Positions 7,773-13,813 of a stretch of 17,102 bases of DNA are shown piece by piece. The stretch is from assembly GCA_964453155.1 (NCBI GenBank), contig CAYVQU010000111.1, positions 1 through 17,102 on the forward strand. The letters are read 5' to 3'. Numbering within the stretch: the stretch's first letter is position 1; every line of letters begins with the position of its first letter. Position numbers and translations under genes: made by a program. Source of the DNA: CAYVQU01 sp964453155. Its GTDB lineage: Bacteria > Chloroflexota > Anaerolineae > Anaerolineales > UBA11858. The notes beneath the pieces are model-generated. The model worked only from the letters and a program-made list of their open reading frames with translations. It made no database searches and was not told the origin of the DNA.

Positions 7773-8237
7773 CTATTCTCCTGGTTTGGGTTTATAACTG
7801 CCTTCAATCCATTCTTCCCCGCTGGGACCAATTTCCTTTTTCCAGATGGGGACAATTTCTTTGAGGCGGTCGATGCCATACCGGGCAGCTTCGAAAACGC
7901 CAGTATCCCGGTGGGCTGCCGAGCAGGCGATTAATACGGTGGGGGTTTTAGGATAGAGTTTGCCGATCCGTTGGACGATGGCAATCCCCTCGACAATTGG
8001 CCACTTTTCCCGGATTTCAGCCGCGACCTGAGCCATTTTGGCCTCCGCCATGGGAGCATAGGCCTCGTATTCAAGATATTCGGTCTTAGTCGGTAAACCT
8101 ACCCGGTCCGTATCGCCCCGCACCATCCCAGTAAAGAAACAGGCCGCCCCGGTTGAAGGTAGCGTAATCTTTGCCAGCAGGTCGTCGAGATCGAGTTCGT
8201 TTGCGGTGATGGAGAAAAATGTAGGGAAATCAGTCAT
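7773..8237 (-). CDS. moaE: Molybdopterin synthase catalytic subunit MoaE
   Basis: Large subunit of molybdopterin synthase, which inserts two sulfurs from MoaD thiocarboxylate into cyclic pyranopterin monophosphate. 154 residues, normal length. Recognisable motifs are GAACFFTGMVRG (30-41), LEYEAYAPMA (55-64), SAAHRDTGVFEAARYGIDRLK (106-126, where K126 matches E. coli K119) and PIWKKE (130-135, where K133 matches the second active-site lysine). The region usually written HRxGxLxxGE reads QRIGKLYPKT, so the Glu of that motif is absent; I recall similar changes in related phyla. The start lies 13 bases after the moaD stop with no visible ribosome binding site, so translation may depend on coupling. 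It is third in the moaC-moaD-moaE set. Confidence 0.9.
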   Translation of the reverse strand: MTDFPTFFSITANELDLDDLLAKITLPSTGAACFFTGMVRGDTDRVGLPTKTEYLEYEAYAPMAEAKMAQVAAEIREKWPIVEGIAIVQRIGKLYPKTPTVLIACSAAHRDTGVFEAARYGIDRLKEIVPIWKKEIGPSGEEWIEGSYKPKPGE

Positions 8238-8250
8238 CAGTTTTCAGTAA

Positions 8251-8499
8251 TCAGCCCCCCGAAACGTGCGGAAACAGGGCTACTTCGGCCCCATCGGGGA
8301 TGAATTCATCTTCAAAGGCATAGTCGCGGTTGATGGAGACCAGGGCGTTCTCTACGGCAGCTTCGGCATTTGGCTTTAGAGTTACCAATTCCGATTTCAG
8401 TCGGGCCACTCCAGCATCTTCGGGGAGTTCCAGAGAGATTTTTTTGGCATCCATATGGTCGCGCAAAGTTGCAAAAAATAAAACTTCGATCGTTTTCAT
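8251..8499 (-). CDS. moaD: Molybdopterin synthase sulfur carrier MoaD
   Basis: A small ubiquitin-fold protein of 82 residues that ends in the essential Gly-Gly (HVSGG), which is adenylated and converted to a thiocarboxylate before donating sulfur to MoaE. The N-terminal MKTIEVLFFATLRD pattern and the internal LVSINRDYAFEDEFIPDGAEVALFPHVSGG-like end are typical of MoaD. The ATG follows the moaC stop by only 3 bases, so it is almost certainly cotranscribed and probably coupled. No MoeB/ThiF-type activating enzyme is encoded in the window, so the thiocarboxylation partner must lie elsewhere. Confidence 0.92.
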   Translation of the reverse strand: MKTIEVLFFATLRDHMDAKKISLELPEDAGVARLKSELVTLKPNAEAAVENALVSINRDYAFEDEFIPDGAEVALFPHVSGG

Positions 8500-8502
8500 A
8501 AA

Positions 8503-8985
8503 TCACTCAATAAATGCATCACCGCTCTGTCCGCCGCGTTTTTCAACCAGGCGAATATTGGCGATGCGCATCGTTTTTTCAACCGCTTTGGCCATATCAT
8601 AAACCGTTAAGGCGGCGACCGAAACTGCAGTCAGGGCTTCCATCTCGACGCCGGTTTTTCCCGTTGTGCGGACTGTGGCCGTGATCTCAACACCGGGCAA
8701 TTCAGCGTTTGGCTCTAACTCGACCAAAGTTTGATTAATCGGCAATGGATGACACAGCGGAATCAATTCGGACGTTTTCTTGGCTGCCATTACGCCAGCT
8801 AATTGGGCCACTGTATACACATCCCCTTTCTTGAGATTTCCGGCCGCGATGAGCGCCAGGGTCTCGGGTTGCATGACAACTTCACCCCGGGCCACAGCAA
8901 CCCGCTCGGTGACAGGTTTCTGGCCGACATCAACCATTTGGGCCTGGCCGGTTTCATCAATATGAGATAGTTTGGGTTCAGACAT
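8503..8985 (-). CDS. moaC: Cyclic pyranopterin monophosphate synthase MoaC
   Basis: Converts the MoaA product 3',8-cyclo-7,8-dihydro-GTP to cyclic pyranopterin monophosphate in molybdenum cofactor synthesis. 160 residues, typical length. Motifs: MVDVGQKPVTER (17-28), KKTSELIPLCHPLP (69-82) with the substrate-binding histidine, and TGVEMEALTAVSVAALTVYDM (111-131), then VEKRGG at 147-152. The start at 8985 is preferred over an upstream in-frame start at 9045 because the latter lies beyond a promoter -10 box and would add 20 residues not seen in the family. The -10 TATAAT ends only 7 bases before this ATG, so the mRNA is probably leaderless. First gene of moaC-moaD-moaE; moaA is not in the window. 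Confidence 0.93.
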   Translation of the reverse strand: MSEPKLSHIDETGQAQMVDVGQKPVTERVAVARGEVVMQPETLALIAAGNLKKGDVYTVAQLAGVMAAKKTSELIPLCHPLPINQTLVELEPNAELPGVEITATVRTTGKTGVEMEALTAVSVAALTVYDMAKAVEKTMRIANIRLVEKRGGQSGDAFIE

Positions 8986-8992
8986 GAGCGGT

Positions 8993-9022
8993 ATTATAAT
9001 TGTGACTGGTGGCAGGTTGCAA
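8993..9022 (-). promoter_or_regulatory. Candidate promoter giving a leaderless moaC transcript
   Basis: TTGCAA (complement of 9017-9022) and a perfect TATAAT (complement of 8993-8998) are separated by 18 bases. TATAAT is followed by just 7 bases and then the ATG. Transcription would begin within about 1-3 bases of the start codon. No ribosome binding site precedes moaC. Confidence 0.55.
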
Positions 9023-9081
9023 GTTTCAAGTTCATTTCTATTCAAACTCTAATACCCTGTCAGACCGCCAACAATGAACCA

Positions 9082-9169
9082 ACCGCAGAGCAGCTAAGGC
9101 GTTGAACGCTCGACGCTGAGTATTATCCATCTCTACAGAAACCTCTGCGAACTCCGAGTCTCCGCGGTG
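9082..9169. repeat. Degenerate palindromic element with CTCTGCG-type units
   Basis: The right arm holds three units, ctctgcgaa (9143), ctccgagt (9152) and ctccgcggt (9160), spaced 9 and 8 bases apart. The left arm starts with accgcagag (9082) and contains gacgctgag, which are reverse-orientation versions of the same units. The arms have diverged. It lies between the divergent moaC and GNAT genes and ends in a run of eight T just upstream of the GNAT ribosome binding site. Confidence 0.5.
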
Positions 9170-9197
9170 ATTTTTTTTCATGCAATAAGGAGAGAAA

Positions 9198-9938
9198 TTG
9201 GAAAACACCAGAAGAATCGAGGAAGCCGCCCTGAATGCCTGGCCGGCTTTACAGCAAATCCTGTATGATGGTTGGGTTTTGCGGTTTTCGCAGGGCTACA
9301 CCAAACGGGCAAATTCGATCAACCCAGTTTACCCCGCCAAAATCGATATCGGCGCGAAAGTTAAGGTCTGTGAAGACCATTACCAGCGCAGAAATTTACC
9401 GCCCATCTTTCGGCTCACCTCTTTATTGGATCAGAAAACTTTAGATGCCCATTTGGTAGCGCGTGGTTATCAACGCATCGACCCAACCTTGGTTATCGGC
9501 ATGGATCTTAGCAATTTGAACTTTGAAACACCCACATCCATTGAAATTGGAGAATTTGGTTTTGAAGACTGGTTTGATCACTTCAGCGTCTGGAGTGAGA
9601 CCGATTCTACCCGTAAGGAAATCCATCAACGGTTACTGAAAACAATCCCTTCAAAAACCATTTTTGCATCTGTTAGGAAAAACGGCAAGACGGTGGCCTG
9701 TGGGCTCGGGGTTGTCGAAGACCAATATGTCGGCATCTTTGATCTGATCACTTCGCCAGAGATGCGGTGTCAGGGTTACGGCACTCATCTGATGAATTGG
9801 ATTTTATCTGAGGCCAAGTCAAATGGTGTCACCTATTCATATCTTCAAGTTATGGAGACTAATAAAATCGCCCGCAAGCTTTACCAAAAAATTGGCTATG
9901 AACCTTTGTATCATTATTGGTATCGGGTTCTCGAATAG
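9198..9938 (+). CDS. GNAT-family N-acetyltransferase
   Basis: A 246-residue protein with two parts. The N-terminal 100 residues (RRIEEAALNAWPALQ, then GYTKRANSINPVYP) match an extension I recognise in a group of GNAT proteins; its function is not known. The C-terminal half is a GNAT fold: motif A at 188-201 with the acetyl-CoA loop RCQGYGT, matching Q/RxxGxG/A, and motif B including N222, A225 and LYQKIGYEP (228-236). It should transfer an acetyl group from acetyl-CoA to an unknown small molecule or protein. The start codon is TTG at 9198, decided by AAGGAG at 9187-9192 five bases upstream. A degenerate repeat lies before it, and a second palindromic element lies after it, so it probably forms its own transcript. 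Confidence 0.85.
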   Translation: MENTRRIEEAALNAWPALQQILYDGWVLRFSQGYTKRANSINPVYPAKIDIGAKVKVCEDHYQRRNLPPIFRLTSLLDQKTLDAHLVARGYQRIDPTLVIGMDLSNLNFETPTSIEIGEFGFEDWFDHFSVWSETDSTRKEIHQRLLKTIPSKTIFASVRKNGKTVACGLGVVEDQYVGIFDLITSPEMRCQGYGTHLMNWILSEAKSNGVTYSYLQVMETNKIARKLYQKIGYEPLYHYWYRVLE

Positions 9939-9967
9939 AAACATAATCAATTAACAAAAAAAATCAA

Positions 9968-10034
9968 GGACGCAGATAAACGCGGATGAACGCTGATTCA
10001 ATAAAAACTGCGTATTCTGCGTATATCTGCGTCC
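9968..10034. repeat. Palindromic intergenic element with GCRGAT/GCGGAT units
   Basis: The outermost 11 bases, ggacgcagata (9968-9978) and tatctgcgtcc (10024-10034), are perfectly complementary. Inside, each arm continues with repeats of about 10-11 bases (acgcggat, acgctgat; tgcgtatt, tgcgtata), so the full structure is an imperfect hairpin of about 30 bp with an A-rich tip. It occupies most of the gap between the GNAT gene and the dehydratase gene. The same organisation is found at 13712-13785. Confidence 0.7.
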
Positions 10035-10056
10035 AAAACAAAAATTTGAGGTCACA

Positions 10057-11022
10057 ATGACAACTCACCGCTCCATCCCCACTCTGCAAGATATCTATGC
10101 CGCGCGGCCGAATGTTTACCGCTATCTCAAGCCAACGCCCCTACACCATTATGCGACGCTAAGTAAACTGCTGGGTGCCCATATCTCTATCAAACACGAA
10201 AATCACCAACCGGTTGGGGCTTTCAAAGTCCGCGGCGGATTGAATATGGCGGCCCAACTCTCGGCGGCAGAACGTCAGGCGGGCTTATTCACCGCTTCGA
10301 CGGGCAATCATGGTCAAAGCATTGCCTATGCCGGGCGCGCTTTTGGGATTAAGGCCACTATTGCGGTACCAGAGGGAGCCAATCCCGGCAAAGTGGCCGC
10401 GATGCGCGGTTTAGGAACGGAGGTGATTTTTCACGGCCAAGATTTTGATGCGGCCCGCGAATGGATTACGGGCGTAGCGGCGGACAAAGGCGGCATTTTT
10501 GTCGGCCCAACGGATGAACCCCTGATTTGTGGGGTTGGCACCTATACCCTGGAAATTTTGGAGGATTTGCCCGATGTCGATGTGATTCTCGTCCCGGTGG
10601 GAGCTGGCAGCGGGGTCTGCGGCACCAGTATTGTAGCCAAAAGCATCAATCCTGACATTCAGGTGATTGGCGTCCAATCGGCACAGGCGCCCGCGATGAA
10701 ACTGAGTTGGGAATCGGGTGACATGATTTCCGGGAAAATGGAAACTTTCGCCGAGGGAATCGCCACCCGGGTTCCGTTCGCTAACACCCAACGGATCATG
10801 CGGAAGTATCTGGATGATTTCGTTTTAGTAGATGATGACGCTATCAGACAAAGTATTGTGATGCTGTTGGAGTATACCCATAATCTGGCCGAGGGAGCAG
10901 GGGCCGCGCCATTAGCCGCAGCACTGCAAATGAAGGATAAACTGGCCGGGAAAAAGGTGGTTCTCGTGATGAGTGGTGGAAATTTATCGCTAGAGCGATT
11001 GCGACAGGTTGTAGGCAAATGA
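10057..11022 (+). CDS. Threonine/serine dehydratase-like PLP enzyme
   Basis: Fold-type II PLP enzyme of 321 residues, close to the catabolic threonine ammonia-lyase/serine racemase group. The PLP lysine is K57 in PVGAFKVRG, the substrate loop is STGNHGQ (81-87), the phosphate-binding glycine loop is VGAGSGVCG (181-189), and SGGN near residue 308 contacts the pyridine ring. No ACT domain follows, so it lacks the usual isoleucine feedback module of biosynthetic IlvA. The likely reaction is removal of ammonia from threonine or serine to give 2-oxobutanoate or pyruvate; hydroxyaspartate ammonia-lyase or racemase activity cannot be excluded. ATG at 10057 has GAGG five bases upstream. The following PHP gene lies 96 bases downstream on the same strand. 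Confidence 0.85.
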   Translation: MTTHRSIPTLQDIYAARPNVYRYLKPTPLHHYATLSKLLGAHISIKHENHQPVGAFKVRGGLNMAAQLSAAERQAGLFTASTGNHGQSIAYAGRAFGIKATIAVPEGANPGKVAAMRGLGTEVIFHGQDFDAAREWITGVAADKGGIFVGPTDEPLICGVGTYTLEILEDLPDVDVILVPVGAGSGVCGTSIVAKSINPDIQVIGVQSAQAPAMKLSWESGDMISGKMETFAEGIATRVPFANTQRIMRKYLDDFVLVDDDAIRQSIVMLLEYTHNLAEGAGAAPLAAALQMKDKLAGKKVVLVMSGGNLSLERLRQVVGK

Positions 11023-11118
11023 TGACTTGTGGTCTAGCGGACAAATAGATCACCCCTAGCCAGAATTCGTTTATTCGAATATTATCCGGTGCTAATATCC
11101 TGAACAAAAGAGACCCCA

Positions 11119-11946
11119 ATGACATCTACATTGCTAAAATGGATCACCACCGACCGTACCACCCCTTGGGATGAGGTCCAATTTTTCGACTGCCACGCCC
11201 ACTCAGCCGATCTGAGTTACTGCTGCGACGACGGCATTACCATCCAAACCTATGCCGATTATTTGCAGAAATCGACCGATTGTGCGGGATCGGTGATCAC
11301 CAACCACGGATTTTCAATCTATTTTCCAAGTAAAGTCACTTGGGCGTTTGAATACATGCTCAAACCCCAAATATGGGACAAGCATCGCGAATGGGGCAAC
11401 GAGCGTTTTCGCCGCCACCTTGACCAAATTGACCGATTTCGGGATCAAGGCATCTATAGTGGGGTCGAAACTGAAATGATGATTGATGGCCGTTTGACCT
11501 TCGACGAGAGCTTGCGCGATCGGCTAGATATCATCGTCGGCGGCGTCCACGTTGTCCCAACTGAAATGGCTGATCCCAACCTGAAACCTCATGAAGTACT
11601 CACAGCCTGGTGGACCTACACTGAGCAACTCATGCAAACGGGTATCGATATTTTGGCCCATCCATTTCGCTGGATTTCAAAACAAAAGGGGATTCGACTT
11701 CACAACGACGATGTGCGTGAAATGGTATCCTTGGCCAAACGCTTTGGAGTCGCGCTTGAAATAAACACCCACCAAATCATCAAAACCGACGTCGAAATGG
11801 TCCGGCTGTGTGCGCAAGAGGGCGTGCCGATCTCAATTGGCACCGATGCTCATCGCCGCGATGAAATTCTGAATTTTGGCCCCCATCGCAAAATTTTAGA
11901 GAAATCGGGGGTTCTACCGGACGAAATCCAAATTTGGCGGCCATAA
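11119..11946 (+). CDS. PHP-family metal-dependent hydrolase
   Basis: A 275-residue protein with the polymerase-and-histidinol-phosphatase (PHP) metal-binding pattern in order: DCHAHSAD (H26, H28), TNHG (H63), GVETE (E117), GGVHVV (H144), ILAHPF (H181) and GTDAH (D243, H245). These residues normally bind two or three metal ions and catalyse phosphoester hydrolysis. The family includes histidinol phosphatase (HisK), nucleoside 3',5'-bisphosphate phosphatases and trehalose-6-phosphate-type enzymes, and the sequence alone does not choose among them. It is not fused to a polymerase. No strong ribosome binding site precedes the ATG (AGAGA only). It is followed by a double hairpin that terminates transcription; no histidine genes are nearby. 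Confidence 0.8.
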   Translation: MTSTLLKWITTDRTTPWDEVQFFDCHAHSADLSYCCDDGITIQTYADYLQKSTDCAGSVITNHGFSIYFPSKVTWAFEYMLKPQIWDKHREWGNERFRRHLDQIDRFRDQGIYSGVETEMMIDGRLTFDESLRDRLDIIVGGVHVVPTEMADPNLKPHEVLTAWWTYTEQLMQTGIDILAHPFRWISKQKGIRLHNDDVREMVSLAKRFGVALEINTHQIIKTDVEMVRLCAQEGVPISIGTDAHRRDEILNFGPHRKILEKSGVLPDEIQIWRP

Positions 11947-11950
11947 GAAA

Positions 11951-12005
11951 AGACCTTCCAGGTTGGCAAACTTCGTTTGCTTAAAACCTGGAAAGTCTCG
12001 TTTTT
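11951..12005. terminator. Bidirectional terminator hairpin after the PHP gene
   Basis: Arms agaccttccaggtt (11951-11964) and aacctggaaagtct (11985-11998) pair at 13 of 14 positions, with an inner gcaaac-ttc-gtttgc stem. Forward, it is followed by cgttttt (T run at 12001-12005). On the other strand it is followed by tttctt. I recall hairpins of this kind in intergenic regions of related genomes, so it may also be a dispersed element. Confidence 0.75.
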
Positions 12006-12011
12006 CACTTA

Positions 12012-12046
12012 CAGGAATGCGGTTACTCAGAGCAACCGCATTCCTG
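12012..12046. terminator. Second hairpin between PHP gene and the oxidoreductase operon
   Basis: A perfect 13-bp stem, caggaatgcggtt (12012-12024) and aaccgcattcctg (12034-12046), closes a 9-base loop. It starts 15 bases beyond the end of the oxidoreductase beta gene, reading leftwards. No T run follows on that strand, so it may be an mRNA-stabilising end or a partner of the neighbouring terminator. Confidence 0.55.
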
Positions 12047-12061
12047 AATTCTACAAAAAGT

Positions 12062-13678
12062 TTACCGCAACCCAGCCAACTCCTGCAAGAAGTGCCAGTT
12101 GGTCAGACGATCAGTCTGAGCATCCAGCAAAATCTGATCGGGATCGCCAGCTTTATCGAAGTTCTTGGCAAAGCGGCCCTCGCTACGGGCGAAAGTGATG
12201 AAGTCGATGGTTTCGCCGGTTTTCTTGACGGTGTACCAATCTTCTTTCATCGCCGGGTTACCCTTCAAATCCAGGCGAGACTTGATAGTGTCACCCTTGC
12301 GGGGATCATAGGTGAAAACCGGGAAGGCCCGGGATTCCACTGCCAGTTTCGATTGGTGCCGACTCATGCTGTCGGCCACGCCATGTTCCGGTTGACAGGT
12401 GGTATAGACCACCACCACAGCCGGACCGGGGAACTCGTTGGCTTCCATGATGGTCTTGAAGAAGTGATTGGGGATCGAAGCCACGGTCTGCGCGACGTAA
12501 GTATTGGGGTGCATCATCAAAATGCGGCCAATCTCTTTACGGTTTTCCTGTTTACCACCGCCGATCTGGCGCACCGCCGACATTTTGGCATCTTGGCCCT
12601 TAAAGGACGCGGTGCTGGTCTGACCACCGGTGTTGGAGTACACCTGCGTGTCGAGGACCAAAACTTTGATGTCCATTCCCGAGGCCAGCATTCGGCTGAG
12701 GGATTGGAAACCGATATCAAACATGGCCCCATCCCCACCGAGGGTCCAAATCCGCTTTTCTTCCCAACCCATCTGATCCCAACGGGAGCGGACTCCCATC
12801 GCCACGGCCGGAGCGTTCTCAAAGAGCGAGTTAATCCACGGCACCGTGTAGGGGTTATAAGGATAAGATGAGCCATAAACGGTGTTACACCCGGTTGCCG
12901 CGACCAAACCGATATTTTCGGCCCCATACTGATAACCAGTCGCCGCCAGCATCATCCGGAGGGCGGTGGTTTCACCACACCCGGCACAAGAGCCCGCTCC
13001 ACCGGTGAACAGCATCGCTTGCTCCGAGAGCATATAATCGACCGGCAGACGCTCGTTGACGAACTCATCGGGAGTCGGGGGTAAGTTTTTGTAGAACTCG
13101 AAAGCTTTCTGATACTGCGGAACGGTATCATCTTCTTTTTGGATCATCTTGAGGGCGTTGTAACCCAGATCATCACAGGCCTCGACACATTCGGCACAGC
13201 CCTTACATTTGGTCGGATCGATGAAGATACCGAATTTGCCCGGAGTCTGCCCACGCTTTTCTTTGGCTTTATAGAATTTGGTCGTGACGGCAAACTGATC
13301 ATTGAGATAATCGCGATCGCCATCGTCTACCCCGGCCAGGCTAACTTCGAGATCGTCAATCTTGATGACTTTTCCCAAAATCGCGGTATCGGGGCATTCG
13401 ACCACACAAGTCATACAGCCGACACAATTCTCATGGTCATATTCCGGGATTTCGGGGGCCAAGAAGCTGAAATCGCGTTTGGCCGCCGTCCCCGCGGGGA
13501 TCAAACTGCGAGCCAGATTGGTATCCGCCGGTAATTCGGCCGGGCCGGAGCCATCGGCATAACCCTCTAAAATCCGGTCAAAAAAGGCATCGACATCGAT
13601 CACGTCGGGGCTGTAACCCTTCCCATCGGTGCCCTTCGCCAGGTCTTCTACTTTATTTAAATTTGTTGTAATACCCAT
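12062..13678 (-). CDS. Pyruvate:ferredoxin oxidoreductase, ferredoxin-beta (TPP) subunit
   Basis: This 538-residue protein corresponds to the C-terminal half of single-chain NifJ-type PFOR. An N-terminal stretch of about 75 residues is followed by a two-cluster ferredoxin domain with C85/C88/C91/C95 and C158/C161/C164/C168. The TPP domain has GSCAGCGET (C231, C234), ATGCNTVYG (C264) and YTTC (C428), matching the four ligands of the proximal [4Fe-4S] cluster. GGDGAMFDIG (314-323) is the TPP/magnesium motif, and DTQVYSNTGGQ (343-353) holds the asparagine that contacts pyruvate in Desulfovibrio africanus PFOR. With the alpha-gamma partner it should interconvert pyruvate plus CoA with acetyl-CoA, CO2 and reduced ferredoxin; another 2-oxoacid is possible. 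GAGG lies 5-6 bases before the ATG. The 135-base gap to the upstream gene holds a palindromic repeat. Confidence 0.9.
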   Translation of the reverse strand: MGITTNLNKVEDLAKGTDGKGYSPDVIDVDAFFDRILEGYADGSGPAELPADTNLARSLIPAGTAAKRDFSFLAPEIPEYDHENCVGCMTCVVECPDTAILGKVIKIDDLEVSLAGVDDGDRDYLNDQFAVTTKFYKAKEKRGQTPGKFGIFIDPTKCKGCAECVEACDDLGYNALKMIQKEDDTVPQYQKAFEFYKNLPPTPDEFVNERLPVDYMLSEQAMLFTGGAGSCAGCGETTALRMMLAATGYQYGAENIGLVAATGCNTVYGSSYPYNPYTVPWINSLFENAPAVAMGVRSRWDQMGWEEKRIWTLGGDGAMFDIGFQSLSRMLASGMDIKVLVLDTQVYSNTGGQTSTASFKGQDAKMSAVRQIGGGKQENRKEIGRILMMHPNTYVAQTVASIPNHFFKTIMEANEFPGPAVVVVYTTCQPEHGVADSMSRHQSKLAVESRAFPVFTYDPRKGDTIKSRLDLKGNPAMKEDWYTVKKTGETIDFITFARSEGRFAKNFDKAGDPDQILLDAQTDRLTNWHFLQELAGLR

Positions 13679-13711
13679 GTTTCTTCCTCAAATATCTGAT
13701 TTCTTCATATT

Positions 13712-13785
13712 GGACACGGATGAACGCGGATTCCACGGATTTTTGTTAGTGGTTAAATCCGTGTTTATCCGTGAAATCCGTGTCC
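13712..13785. repeat. Palindromic CACGGAT-unit element inside the oxidoreductase operon
   Basis: Each arm holds three units ending in CGGAT about 10-11 bases apart: the left arm (13712-13740) reads ggacacggat, then aacgcggat, then ccacggat; the right arm (13757-13785) is its imperfect mirror (atccgtgt, atccgtga, atccgtgtcc). The outer 10 bases are perfectly complementary. It lies between two genes that must be expressed together, so a full terminator role is unlikely; processing or mRNA stability is possible. Confidence 0.7.
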
Positions 13786-13813
13786 CAAAATTTGATCAGA
13801 CACATCATTGATC

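Noticed and set aside
8231..8254. cagtcatcag/cagtaatcag repeat between moaD and moaE
   Set aside because: Only two short near-copies that overlap the moaE start; too little to call an element.
11963..12871. 302-codon open frame on the + strand opposite the ferredoxin-beta gene
   Set aside because: It is antisense to a gene with clear motifs, starts within the terminator hairpins, and has no ribosome binding site or recognisable domain.
9968..13785. CRISPR array
   Set aside because: Repeats here are short, palindromic and lie in separate intergenic gaps without regular spacers; no cas genes.
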